From the NCBI RefSeq assembly GCF_024666595.1, contig NZ_CP088296.1, forward strand, positions 3,462,501 to 3,526,500: 64,000 nt of DNA, read 5' to 3'. Below, one piece after another: positions 8,759-17,665 of this stretch. The translations under genes were made by a program, and so were the position numbers. Position 1 is the stretch's first letter. Each line of letters opens with the position of its first letter. Source of the stretch: Sphingomonas sp. J315 (GTDB taxonomy: Bacteria; Pseudomonadota; Alphaproteobacteria; Sphingomonadales; Sphingomonadaceae). The notes beneath the pieces are model-generated. The model saw only the letters and a list, made by a program, of their open reading frames with translations, was not told the origin of the DNA and did no database searches.

Positions 8759-10279
8759 TGCCGGCACTGCTCGCCGCAGCCCTTGCCGGGTGCGCGTCCC
8801 TCACGGGCGCGCATCCGGGCGGGGTCACCGTCACGGCGGCGACAGCGATCACTCCCGCGCCGAGCTGGACGCCGCAGACGACCAGCTTCTATCGCGGCGG
8901 CCCGGTCAGCGTGCCCTTGTGCCGGGTCGAGGGCGTGATCGAGGGTAATATCGGCTTCGAACTCTGGCTTCCGGCGACATGGAACGGGCGGCTGCTCGGC
9001 GCTGGCGTCGGCGGCGATGCCGGGGTCTACAACTATACCGACATGAGCCGCCGCATCGGCGAAGGCTTCGCCACGGTCACCACCGACAGCGGGCACAAGG
9101 TAACCCAGGCGCGCTGGATGGCCGATCCCAAGGCGCGGGTCGACTACGAACATCGCGCGGTTCATCTCACCGCGCTCGCCGCCAAGGCGCTCGCCGCCAG
9201 ATCTCTATGGCCGCCCCGTGGACAAGAGCTATTTCACTGGCTGCTCGGGCGGCGGGCGTCAGGCGCTCAAGCAGATGCAGAATTATCCCGGCGATTATGA
9301 CGGCGTGATCGCCGGCGCGCCCGGACCCTATATGCCGCTGCAATCGGTGCGGATGCTGTGGTTCGCGCTGCAGCAGAAATGGACCCCCGCTGGCGCGCTC
9401 AGCGATACCGATTGGGCGTTGTATGAGAGCAAGGCGACCGCCGCGTGCGACAGCCAGGACGGCGTCAAGGACGGGGTGATCAGCAACCCGCTCGCCTGCA
9501 AGTTCAAGACCGCAACATTACTGTGCAAGCCCGGACAGACCGAAGGCTGCCTGACCGCGCCCAAGCTCAAGATGCTCGACCTGATCCGCGCACCGATGCG
9601 CGACGAGGCGGGCAGGGCGATGGATGGCGGCCTGTTCGCGGGCGTCCGCACGCGCCCCGGCCCGCCCTCGCCGCTGCTGCGCGCGATGTGGGCGGACGGC
9701 GTCTATGACGACGCCAACTGGAACGAGGACAGCTTCCAGCGCAGCCGCGACCTGCTCGCCGCCAACCGCAAGATGCCCGAACTGCGCGCCGACAAGGTCG
9801 CGATTGCGCCCTTCATCAAGACGGGGGGCAAGGCGATCCTCTATCAGGGCTGGGCCGACCCATCGACCAATGCCGGCCCGACGATCGACTATTATGCGGC
9901 ACTCGCCCGCGCCAATGGCGGGCTGGAGAGGCTCGATGACAGCGTCCGCCTGTTCATGGCCCCCGGCATGTACCACTGCGCGCGCGGCCCCGGCGCCGAC
10001 CAGCTCGGCGCGTCGGGGCATTCAAGTTGGCCCGGCGATCCGTCACGCGACGTGCTGTGGTCGCTGATCCACTGGGTCGAAAAGGGGCAGGCACCGGAGC
10101 GTCTGACGGCGACCAAGCTGGTGGAGGGGAAGGAGGCGTTCACGCGGACGCTCTGCCCCTATCCCCAGGCGGCACGCTGGGACGGGAAGGGGCCGGTTGA
10201 GGCGGCCTCCTCTTACCGCTGCGTGGTCGATCCGGCGCTGGTCAAATATATGGGTCGAAAAACGCTGGTGGGGTCCTGA
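8758..10279 (+). CDS. Tannase/feruloyl-esterase family protein, probable lipoprotein, one frameshift
   Basis: Start ATG at 8758 overlaps the receptor stop. The short hydrophobic N-terminus ends in LAGC, a plausible lipobox. The reading frame changes by +1 near 9200, just before the catalytic block. The second frame reads DKSYFTGCSGGGRQ. The tannase/feruloyl esterase CS-D-HC triad is complete: CS in GCSGGG, Asp in LYQGWADP, and HC in PGMYHCARG. Total length is about 506 residues, normal for PF07519-type enzymes. It would hydrolyse esters of phenolic acids in the periplasm or at the outer membrane. Because all catalytic blocks are conserved on both sides of the break, I favour a sequence error. 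If the break is real, the gene is inactive. Confidence 0.8.
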
Positions 10280-10285
10280 CCTAAA

Positions 10286-10415
10286 CCCCTCTCCCTTTGG
10301 GAGAGGGGCAAGCCGCAGCGGCGCGGGGTGAGGGTGAGCGGGATGACCTGGAGAACTGTCGCCCTCACCCTTCCGCCGCCGTTGGCGGCTCCCTCCCTCT
10401 CCCAAGGGGAGAGGG
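10286..10415. repeat. Paired intergenic palindromes (CCCTCTCCC family) at convergent gene ends
   Basis: Two hairpins, 10286-10308 (10-bp stem, TTT loop) and 10395-10415, are near-identical in stem sequence. They bracket GC-rich DNA with its own dyads (CCGCCGCCGTTGGCGG region). They lie between the convergent tannase-like gene and the OmpA-like gene, so they may act as a bidirectional terminator. Related units occur at 15218, 22681 and 37330. Confidence 0.7.
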
Positions 10416-10424
10416 ATTGAACGG

Positions 10425-11189
10425 CTATTCCGGCACGATCCGCACATCCACCCGCCGCGCCTGCGGCCAGCTCAGCCCATCAAACGCCTCCGTGACGAAC
10501 GGCCCCGACAACGCCTTGACGATCCGAATCCGCTCCGGCGCAATTCCACGCAGGATCAGCGCGCGCCGCACCACTTCCGCGCGGGTCCGCGCCAGTGCCT
10601 TGTCCTCCACGATCTCGCGCCCCGACACCATATCCGGAACCGTCTGTGCGACCCCGGCAATCTCGATCCGCGCCGGCTGCACATCCAGCGCATAGTTGAT
10701 CGTCGCGTCGAGATAATAGTCGCTCAGCTGATAGGTGATGAAGCTGCTGCGATAGCCGAACGGAATCGTGAACCGTCCCTCGGCGAACGGCTGGGAGGGC
10801 TTGTTGCGCGCCTCATAGAGCGGCCGGACGTTACGCGCGGGCAGGGCGAAGCGCCGCCCCTGATAGCCCTCCGCGCGGATCAGGTGGCGGGTGCAGGGCT
10901 CCTCCAGCACCGATACTGTCGCTGGCTCGATCACCGTACCCCCGCACGGATCGCCGCCATTCGTCGCGACGAACCCTTCGACCAGGATCGCATGGTTCCA
11001 GTCGGGTTTGGTCGGCGCGGCGGTGACGTCATATCGGATGCCGGTCGCCGGATCGCTCGCCAGCCAGCATCCCGACTTCCGCCCATTGTCGGTGTCGCGA
11101 TAAACCGGGCAGGCGATGAAGCGTACCGTCTGGTGCGCATCCTGCGCGCCGGTCAGCAAGACCGCGCCCAACAGCAACACCGCCCTCAC
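10425..11189 (-). CDS. Hypothetical exported protein with OmpA-like C-terminus
   Basis: A 254-residue protein. I chose the GTG at 11189 because it overlaps the stop of the upstream peroxidase gene (GTGA) and gives a short signal peptide (AVLLLGAVLLTGAQ). The middle has several cysteines (FIACPVYR, SGCWLAS, DPCGGT, EPCTRH). The C-terminal 90 residues have the spacing of an OmpA-like peptidoglycan-associated domain: IEIAGVAQ, ALARTRAEVVRRAL, GIAPERIRI and a final RRVDVRIVPE. It is the last gene of the MFS-peroxidase operon. Its role is unknown; a periplasmic partner of the di-haem protein is possible. Confidence 0.6.
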   Translation of the reverse strand: MRAVLLLGAVLLTGAQDAHQTVRFIACPVYRDTDNGRKSGCWLASDPATGIRYDVTAAPTKPDWNHAILVEGFVATNGGDPCGGTVIEPATVSVLEEPCTRHLIRAEGYQGRRFALPARNVRPLYEARNKPSQPFAEGRFTIPFGYRSSFITYQLSDYYLDATINYALDVQPARIEIAGVAQTVPDMVSGREIVEDKALARTRAEVVRRALILRGIAPERIRIVKALSGPFVTEAFDGLSWPQARRVDVRIVPE

Positions 11190-12667
11190 AGCGCGCGCAT
11201 CAGGTTTTCGAGATCGCGCTTCTCCTGCTCGGTGTACCCGATATTGTAGCGCCGCTCGTAATAGTCGATCACTCCTCGCAGATCCTTCGCGCTGCCGTTG
11301 GAGAAATAGGGCGCGCGCGCCGACAGCCCGCGCATCGTTTGCAGCGTGATCCGCCCGACATCCGCGCATTTGCCCGTGGTCAGCGCAAAGCCCGGATCGC
11401 TGGTCAGGATCGTTCGCCCATAATGCGGATGCGGCTTGCCGGTGCAGGTAATGCGGAACAGCGGAAGGTGCGGGGCGGGGTCGGCGAACGGCGCGTTGGT
11501 CGTCCCGAGATCGACCTGACCCGGCGCAACGTCCATGCCCATATACGACATGTTGTGACAGAAGACGCAGCTGTTCCGTACCGGATTGCCGAACCCGATC
11601 GGCGAGTTGATGCCCGCAGTGTCGGTGATGAGGAACGTCTTGTCGCGAAACACCCGCGCGCCCCTCGCGACGGACTCACGAAATTCGCGCACTTCGGGTG
11701 ACAGCTTGGCCTTCTCCGCGGCGGACATTTTCTCCCACGCCTCGAACTCGCTCCATACGGGAATGCCGCCGTCGCTGCCCAGCCGCCCGGCCGCCGATAT
11801 CTGCAACGTCTTCGTCCCGCCCATCGACCCGTCGCCGTCCAGCGGTCCGCCCCTCACGTCGATTTGCTGCGCAGCATAGATCCGCCGCTCGAAATCGAGG
11901 ATGCGGGCGATGTCGCCCTTGTCGAGATTCTTCAGGAAGCCGAGATGCGCCCCCGCCGCGTCGCGCATCTGTGCCTCCAGCGTCGGCACGCGCCCATCGG
12001 CCATCAGGTTGCCGCTGACCGGCTTGCCTGTCTCCGGATCGACCGGCAGCGGCATCCCGGCCTTGGGATCATAGGCGAAACCCATCGCCTCGATATATTT
12101 GAAGTTCGCCACCGGGCGCGGACGGCGGAACACTGATACCATCCCCGCACCCTTGAGCCCGTATTTCGGGTCGAGATTGCAGGTCGACGGATCGCGCACC
12201 ACCTCGATCGTGAAGTCCGGCTTCACATCCTTCGGCGGCCAGGGGCGGGCGATGCGGATCAGGCCATGGTCGATCAGCAACGAATGCGACGCGCGCTCGC
12301 CCTGAGGCAGGCTGGGGCAGTTGGACCCGTCGGAAGCGGCGAACAGCGGGTCCTTCGCGCCATGCCGCCCCCATTGCCGCGCCGCCGACGCCGCCGACAG
12401 GCTCATCGCGTCGGCAGGTTGGTGACAGGTGACGCACGCCCGCCCGTTCGGCCCGATCGCGGTGAAGAACGGGTGGTCCTTCGTCTCCATCGGCCCATTG
12501 TCGAGCAAGAGCCGGAGCGTGCCATGGGCGTTGCGATAATCGAGCTGCGCCGGGAATACGCGCCCCTCATTCGGATCCCACCACGGATCCCTCTCGCCCC
12601 CCTGCGCAAATGCGACCGCCGCGGCGAAGGCGGCGGTAGCTGCACCCAGGGCGAGTGCGCGGATCAC
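11186..12667 (-). CDS. Di-haem cytochrome c peroxidase/MauG-family protein
   Basis: A 493-residue periplasmic protein with a signal peptide (AFAAAVAFAQ) and two haem-binding CxxCH motifs, CVTCH (about 78-82) and CVFCH (about 370). The C-terminal segment ARAPYFSNGS followed by YYERRYNIGYTEQE is the pattern of bacterial di-haem peroxidases. It starts with GTG overlapping the MFS stop (GTGA) and ends overlapping the next gene, so the three genes are translationally coupled. Family members reduce hydrogen peroxide with cytochrome c or oxidise bound substrates, as MauG does. The link to a P450 and an importer makes a catabolic oxidation conceivable. Confidence 0.85.
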   Translation of the reverse strand: MIRALALGAATAAFAAAVAFAQGGERDPWWDPNEGRVFPAQLDYRNAHGTLRLLLDNGPMETKDHPFFTAIGPNGRACVTCHQPADAMSLSAASAARQWGRHGAKDPLFAASDGSNCPSLPQGERASHSLLIDHGLIRIARPWPPKDVKPDFTIEVVRDPSTCNLDPKYGLKGAGMVSVFRRPRPVANFKYIEAMGFAYDPKAGMPLPVDPETGKPVSGNLMADGRVPTLEAQMRDAAGAHLGFLKNLDKGDIARILDFERRIYAAQQIDVRGGPLDGDGSMGGTKTLQISAAGRLGSDGGIPVWSEFEAWEKMSAAEKAKLSPEVREFRESVARGARVFRDKTFLITDTAGINSPIGFGNPVRNSCVFCHNMSYMGMDVAPGQVDLGTTNAPFADPAPHLPLFRITCTGKPHPHYGRTILTSDPGFALTTGKCADVGRITLQTMRGLSARAPYFSNGSAKDLRGVIDYYERRYNIGYTEQEKRDLENLMRAL

Positions 12668-13935
12668 GCCTTGCCCTCACGCGCATTGCCCAAGCGGCTC
12701 AGCGGCAGGATAAGCAACGCGCCGAGCAGCATCAGCCCTGACAGGACGAACACCGGCACCGTGATCTGGCCCGTGGTCGCGACGATCCAGCCGATCACCA
12801 CCGGCATCACCGTGCTGCTGGCATTTCCGCACAGGTTGATCGTCGCGATGGCACCCGGATTGCGCGCGCCGACGAATTTGGTCGGGATCGTCCAGAACAC
12901 CGACTGGGCCCCGCCAAGCCCGAACCCGCCGATCACCAGTGCCGCGAGCGCCAGCGGCCCGTTATGCGTGAACAGCGCCGCGACCCCGAATGCCGCCGCC
13001 GCGCCCAGCATCGGCCAGGCGAGGTGCCGGTAGCGTTCGCCACTCCGGTCCGAATGCCGCGCATTCCACACCATCCCGGCCCCGATCGCGACCCAGGGGA
13101 GGGCGGCAAGCACCCCCACCTCCAGCGGATCGCTCCGCCCCAGCGTCTTGATCGCAATCGGCAGCCAGAAGATGATCGCATTGGCGCCGGTGATCAGCAC
13201 GAACCACACTCCGGCGGACACCCACAGGATCGGGTCCTTCAGCGCATCGCTCAGCTTCGCACTCGGTGCCCGCGCGTCCGCAACCTCGGCTGCGATCGTC
13301 GCTTCGATCTGCTCCCGCTCCCCGTCCGATAGCCAGCGCGCCTGCGCCGGGCGATCCACGAACCAGAAGATGGCGACAATCCCGGCGATCACCGTCGCCA
13401 GCCCCTCGATGAAGAACATCACCCGCCAGGACGCGATGCTGCCGGTATCCATCGCCATCAGCGCGCCGCACAGCGGACCGCCGAAGATCACCGAAATCGG
13501 GATCGCCAGCATCGTGCCGGCAATCGCCCGCGCGCGATATTGCTGCGGCAGCCACTGGCTGACATACCACACTACGCCCGGCGCAAACCCGCTCTCGAAC
13601 AGCCCAAGCAGGAAGCGCAGCACATAGAAGTGCATCGGCGTCTGGATTGCCGCCATCGCGGTCGCGACGGTGCCCCAGCCGATCACGCTTCCCGCGATCC
13701 ACCAGCGCGGCCCGATCCGCCGCAGCACCGCCGCACTCGGCAGCTGGAACAACAGATATCCGACGAAAAAGATGCCGACGCCAAAGCCATAGGCCTTGGG
13801 ATCAAGCCCGAGGTCGGGATTCATCTCGATCGCGGCGAAACTGACGTTCACACGGTCGAGCGAACTCAATATGATGAGAAAGGTCAGCGGCGCGACGACG
13901 CGCGCCATCACCTTGCGATAGGTGGTCGGTTCCAA
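12664..13935 (-). CDS. MFS transporter, anion:cation symporter (ACS) type
   Basis: A 12-span transporter of about 423 residues. An in-frame ATG exists at 13974, but the TTG at 13935 has an AAGGAG Shine-Dalgarno at the right distance and gives a normal ACS N-terminus (EPTTYRKVMARVV). Segments such as LSSLDRVNVSFA, RIGPRWWIAGS and FWTIPTKF match the organic-anion ACS family, which includes phthalate, tartrate and glucarate carriers. It is divergent from P450-2 across a shared operator and heads the operon with the di-haem peroxidase. It probably imports the compound processed by that block. Confidence 0.8.
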   Translation of the reverse strand: MEPTTYRKVMARVVAPLTFLIILSSLDRVNVSFAAIEMNPDLGLDPKAYGFGVGIFFVGYLLFQLPSAAVLRRIGPRWWIAGSVIGWGTVATAMAAIQTPMHFYVLRFLLGLFESGFAPGVVWYVSQWLPQQYRARAIAGTMLAIPISVIFGGPLCGALMAMDTGSIASWRVMFFIEGLATVIAGIVAIFWFVDRPAQARWLSDGEREQIEATIAAEVADARAPSAKLSDALKDPILWVSAGVWFVLITGANAIIFWLPIAIKTLGRSDPLEVGVLAALPWVAIGAGMVWNARHSDRSGERYRHLAWPMLGAAAAFGVAALFTHNGPLALAALVIGGFGLGGAQSVFWTIPTKFVGARNPGAIATINLCGNASSTVMPVVIGWIVATTGQITVPVFVLSGLMLLGALLILPLSRLGNAREGKA

Positions 13936-13956
13936 GCCTCTCTCCTTTGCGGAAAA

Positions 13957-13985
13957 CGCTATGCGATAAAGCATTTTTGTGTCAA
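13957..13985 (-). promoter_or_regulatory. Promoter for the MFS-peroxidase operon
   Basis: On the minus strand a perfect -35 box TTGACA (13980-13985) is followed at 16-17 bp by a weak -10 (CATAGC/ATAGCG, 13957-13963), leading to a Shine-Dalgarno AAGGAG and the TTG start at 13935. The operator at 13989-14002 sits directly upstream of the -35. Confidence 0.5.
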
Positions 13986-13988
13986 CGA

Positions 13989-14002
13989 GATTGTCGACAA
14001 TC
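13989..14002. promoter_or_regulatory. Operator dyad, probable GntR/FCD site 1
   Basis: The perfect 14-bp palindrome GATTGTCGACAATC lies in the 80-bp region between the divergent MFS and P450-2 genes, 13 bp before the P450-2 start. Its core matches a dyad at 17687-17698 in 11 of 12 positions. The TTGTC-GACAA form fits FadR/FCD-type GntR operators, and such a regulator is encoded at 17971-18633. Confidence 0.7.
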
Positions 14003-14015
14003 GTTGAGGACGAGG

Positions 14016-15206
14016 ATGATGACGCCGCGCTGGAACGGCCAGGAATATGACCCGCACGCGCATGAGGATTTCGACACGCCGCACCGCGTGTTCGCCGAAC
14101 TGCGCGCCAAATGCCCGGTCGCGCACAGCGACGCGTTCGGCGGCTTCTGGATCGCGACGCGGCACGCCGATATCAAGGCGATCCTCGATGATCCCGCCGA
14201 GTTCACGACGACGGTCCGCAACGTCGTCCCCGGCGCGTCCGCCACTGGTCGCCGTCCGCCGCTGCATCTCGACCCGCCCGAGCACACGCCCTATCGCCGC
14301 GCGATCGACCGCGCGCTGGGCGCCTCGCGGCTCGCTGCGATCGAGCCGGTGATCGAACGCCATGTCGCAATGCTGCTCGACGCCTATATTGCGGCCGGCG
14401 GCGGCGATTTCGTGGAAGGCTTCGGCAGCCCGCTCCCGGCGTTGCTGTTCGCAGACTGGTTCCAGCTCAGCGAGGACCAGACCGATCTGCTGTGGCGCAC
14501 AGCCAAGGATTTCGTAAAGGCGTGGGAGGCGTTCGATATCGAAACCGTGTCGCGGACCAGCGAGACGCTCTACGACCTCGCCCGCGACCTCATCGCCACC
14601 CGCCGCGCCGCGCCGCTCGACCCGGAGTTCGACCCGGTCAGCAGCCTGCTCGCCGCGACCGACGCCGACGGAAATCCGCTCCCGCACGAAATGCTGGTCG
14701 GCTGCGTCCGCCAGATCCTCGTCGTCGGCCTGGTCGCGCCGCCGGTGTTCCTCGGCAGCGTCGCGGTCCATCTCGCGCGCCATCCGGCGCTCGCCGACCA
14801 GCTCCGCGCCGCGCCAGACATGATCGACGCCGCGGTCGAGGAGTTCCTGCGCCTCTACACCCCCTATCGCGGCTTCGCGCGCACGACTCGCAACGGCATC
14901 CAGCTGGGCGGTCGCCGGATCGAGCCCGGTGAGCCGATCGCGCTCGCCTATGCCTCCGCCAATCGTGACGAAGCGGTGTTCGATGCTCCGGATGAATTCC
15001 GCCTCGACCGCGCCAATGTGCGCGACCATCTCGCCTTCGGACGCGGCCCGCATCGTTGCGCCGGCATGGCGATGGCGCGGATGGAGTTTCGCATCGCGCT
15101 GCGCGAACTCCTCGCCCGCACGCGTCGCATAGAACTGGCTGGCGAGGTGCGGATGAGCGGAATGCCCGAAGTCGGCCCGGTCTATGTCCCGCTCAAGGTG
15201 GCCTAG
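14016..15206 (+). CDS. Cytochrome P450 (copy 2)
   Basis: An intact 396-residue P450. The ATG at 14016 follows a GAGG Shine-Dalgarno; a second ATG is one codon later. It shares long stretches with P450 copy 1, such as CPVAHSDA, TGRRPPLHLDPPEHTPYRRA and EEFLRLYTPYRGFART. The haem loop is FGRGPHRCAG (Cys about 348). The I-helix reads GLVAPP, so the usual acid and threonine are replaced by Ala-Pro, as in copy 1. It is divergent from an MFS importer and convergent with a TonB receptor, both probably under the same GntR regulator. The substrate is unknown. Class-I redox partners are not adjacent; the only candidate in the window is the reductase at 58129. Confidence 0.9.
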   Translation: MMTPRWNGQEYDPHAHEDFDTPHRVFAELRAKCPVAHSDAFGGFWIATRHADIKAILDDPAEFTTTVRNVVPGASATGRRPPLHLDPPEHTPYRRAIDRALGASRLAAIEPVIERHVAMLLDAYIAAGGGDFVEGFGSPLPALLFADWFQLSEDQTDLLWRTAKDFVKAWEAFDIETVSRTSETLYDLARDLIATRRAAPLDPEFDPVSSLLAATDADGNPLPHEMLVGCVRQILVVGLVAPPVFLGSVAVHLARHPALADQLRAAPDMIDAAVEEFLRLYTPYRGFARTTRNGIQLGGRRIEPGEPIALAYASANRDEAVFDAPDEFRLDRANVRDHLAFGRGPHRCAGMAMARMEFRIALRELLARTRRIELAGEVRMSGMPEVGPVYVPLKVA

Positions 15207-15217
15207 CGCAAAGAAAA

Positions 15218-15241
15218 CCCCTCCGCCTTTCGGGGGAGGGG
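15218..15241. terminator. Hairpin between convergent P450-2 and TonB receptor genes
   Basis: The CCCCTCC arm (15218-15224) pairs with GGAGGGG (15235-15241), 11 bp after the P450 stop. It is preceded by an A-rich stretch that becomes a U-rich tail on the minus strand, where the TonB receptor gene ends at 15300. It belongs to the same repeat family as 10286 and 37330. Confidence 0.55.
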
Positions 15242-15299
15242 CAAAAGGTTCGGGGAGTCCCGCAAGGTTGGCCTCCCCACCTGGAGAGGCCGTCCAAGA

Positions 15300-17612
15300 T
15301 CAAAAACTGAACCGCACCGTCGCGTAGATTTCACGCGGCGCCGCCGGGATCGCCACATATTCGCCGGTCGGCGGCAGCGTGCCCTTGTAATAGGCGTGAT
15401 CGGTCTCGGTCAGGTTGGTGCCCTCGACCGACAGCTCGATACCGGGCAGGAAGCTCGGCTTGAACCCGATCCGCGCGCCCAGCAGCGTGTATGCATCCTG
15501 GAAGGACGTCGCATCGGCGGGGGTCAGGAACTGCGACCCCTTGTGGCTCAGATCGCCGCGCAGCGTCAGCTCGCCCGCACCGGTCTCGAAGCCGTATGAG
15601 ATACCGGCGTTGATCGACCAGTCGGGGATCTGCGGCACGCGATCGCCCAGCCTGAACCCGCTCGAAATCGCCGATGCCGCCAGCGTGTCGAACCGTGCAT
15701 CGACATAGCCGACGCCCAGATTGAGATCGAGCCCGCGAGTCGGCCGCGCCGCAATCTCCAGCTCGAACCCCTTGATGTCCGAACCGCCCGCGTTGCGTGT
15801 CGTCCGGATATTGGCGTTGGTGATCGGGTCGGTCGACTGCACCGTCAGCTGAATGTCGCGATATTCGGAATAGAAGCCCGCGACGTTGAACGTCAGCCGA
15901 TTGTTGAACCAGCTCGTTTTCGCGCCCAGTTCATAGCTGGTGAGCTTTTCCGGGTCGTAGCGCGGCGTCGGGGTCGAAGCGACCGTGGACGCGCCGAAAC
16001 CGCCCGATTTGAACCCCTTGGACCAGCTGGCATAGAGCAGCATGTCGGTGTTCGGCTTATACTCCAGCGCGACGCGCGGGGTGAAGCTTTCCCACTCCGC
16101 CACCGCGCTCGACAGCGGCACGACGACGCTGTTGTTCTGCGGCCGCATCACCGATGTCGCATATTCCTTGCGGTCCTTGTTGTACCGCGCGCCGACCGTC
16201 ACGCCGAACTGGTCGGTCAGCTTCAGCGTCTCCTGGGTGAAGAGCGCATAGCTCGTCGCCTTCATGTAGAAGGTGGTGAAGGTGTTGCCGACATCTGCCG
16301 CCGTGGTCGGCTGGTTTGCGGCGATCAGCGCTTCATAGATACCCTCGAACGAGCGGGTGAAGACGGTGGAATCGCCTTCCTCGCGGAACGCATAGGCACC
16401 GATGAGGAAGTTGAGCTTGCCGTCCATTGCGGTGCCGCCCAGCTGCAGCTCCTGGCTCAGCTGGTCCTGGTTCATCGTCGTGCGCGATTGCTGGAGGGGG
16501 TAGGGGGTCTGGTCCCCGTCCACCTCGATCAGCGCGTCGATCGTCCGCCACGCGCTCACGGATTTGAGGTACACCGTGTCGCTCAGGTCGATGTTCAGCA
16601 CCGCCGACAGTCCGCCGATATCGGCGTCGTCCTGCTGCGGCTGGAGCGAATAGACATTGTAGGGGTCGGGCGCTTCCCAGCGCGCGTCATAGATTGATCC
16701 GGTGGGCAGGCCCAGGCGCGGGTTCCAATAGGGCGCGGCGAACTGGTTGAACCGCGCGATCTTGGCGACGGTCGGTCCTGCGGGCACAAAATCGATCAGA
16801 TAGCCCGAGGGCGGGTTCTGCCGCTGCCGCGTATAGTCGCCGGCGACCTTCAGCGTCACTGCATCGCCCAGCTGCGCCTTGATCGCGCCGCGAATGATGA
16901 AACGGTTCTCGCCGGCATAATGCAGCCCGTCGAGTATGCGCGTGCCATAGCCTTCGCTGGTCAGATAGGAGGCGGACAGCTTGAGGCCCAGCACGTCCTG
17001 AACCAGCGGTGTGTTGATCAGCGCCGAGACGTCGGCACGCTTGTAGCTGCCGGCGCGCGCCTTGACCACGCCGCTCGCCTCGCCCGACAGACGCGGCTCG
17101 GTGGTGATGACGTTGATCGCGCCGCCGATCGTGTTACGGCCATACAGCGTGCCCTGCGGCCCCTTCAGCACCTCGACCCGCTCGATATCTTCCAGGCTCA
17201 ACAGGCCGCCCATCGACCGCGCGATATAGACGTCGTCGACATACAGGCCGATGCCGGGATCGGTCGGGAACTGGAAATCGCCGGTGCCGACGCCGCGGAT
17301 ATAGCCCGCGAACGCCGAACCGCCGCCCGCCGGACGGTTGGTCGGATGCAGCTCGAGATTGGGCGCGAAGTTGGAAACATCGCCCAGATTGTCGATTCCG
17401 CGCTCGACCAGCGACTCCGCGCTCAAGGCGGTGACCGACAGCGGCGCGTCCTGCAACCGCTCCTCGCGACGCTGCGCGGTGATGACGATCTCGCCGACCC
17501 CGACCTCATCCTCCTGCGCGGCAGGGGCGTCCTGCGACAGGGCAGGCGATGCGGTCAGCAGGGCGGCGATCGACGCTGTGGTGGCAAGCGCGACGGTCGG
17601 ACGAAAGCGCAT
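15300..17612 (-). CDS. TonB-dependent outer-membrane receptor
   Basis: A 770-residue receptor with a signal peptide (ending SPALSQ, about residue 27), a TonB box region (GEIVITAQRREERLQDAPLS), a plug with RGVGTGDFQFPTDPGI and GPQGTLYGRNTIGGAINV, and a barrel ending in ATVRFSF. The plug pattern is that of the iron-complex/aromatic-acid-like receptor branch abundant in sphingomonads, in which VEVLKGPQGTLYG is diagnostic. A GGAGGATCC Shine-Dalgarno precedes the ATG. The promoter region contains a GntR-type dyad overlapping the -35. The ligand is probably the same substrate as for P450-2 and the MFS carrier. Confidence 0.92.
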   Translation of the reverse strand: MRFRPTVALATTASIAALLTASPALSQDAPAAQEDEVGVGEIVITAQRREERLQDAPLSVTALSAESLVERGIDNLGDVSNFAPNLELHPTNRPAGGGSAFAGYIRGVGTGDFQFPTDPGIGLYVDDVYIARSMGGLLSLEDIERVEVLKGPQGTLYGRNTIGGAINVITTEPRLSGEASGVVKARAGSYKRADVSALINTPLVQDVLGLKLSASYLTSEGYGTRILDGLHYAGENRFIIRGAIKAQLGDAVTLKVAGDYTRQRQNPPSGYLIDFVPAGPTVAKIARFNQFAAPYWNPRLGLPTGSIYDARWEAPDPYNVYSLQPQQDDADIGGLSAVLNIDLSDTVYLKSVSAWRTIDALIEVDGDQTPYPLQQSRTTMNQDQLSQELQLGGTAMDGKLNFLIGAYAFREEGDSTVFTRSFEGIYEALIAANQPTTAADVGNTFTTFYMKATSYALFTQETLKLTDQFGVTVGARYNKDRKEYATSVMRPQNNSVVVPLSSAVAEWESFTPRVALEYKPNTDMLLYASWSKGFKSGGFGASTVASTPTPRYDPEKLTSYELGAKTSWFNNRLTFNVAGFYSEYRDIQLTVQSTDPITNANIRTTRNAGGSDIKGFELEIAARPTRGLDLNLGVGYVDARFDTLAASAISSGFRLGDRVPQIPDWSINAGISYGFETGAGELTLRGDLSHKGSQFLTPADATSFQDAYTLLGARIGFKPSFLPGIELSVEGTNLTETDHAYYKGTLPPTGEYVAIPAAPREIYATVRFSF

Positions 17613-17665
17613 TTAGGATCCTCCCCAAGGCAAATGTCGGGGGTCGTTGCCCCCTTGTGATGCGA

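Noticed and set aside
6020..8767. A 915-codon open frame on the minus strand opposite the TonB receptor
   Set aside because: The product is rich in Arg, Asp and Gly with no family features. It is the expected shadow frame of a high-GC gene with strong codon bias. Similar long antisense frames opposite rpsA, kup, dctBD and putA were rejected for the same reason.
10280..10424. A CRISPR array or small RNA gene in the repeat-rich gap
   Set aside because: The repeats are inverted pairs without regular spacers, and no promoter or cas gene is near.
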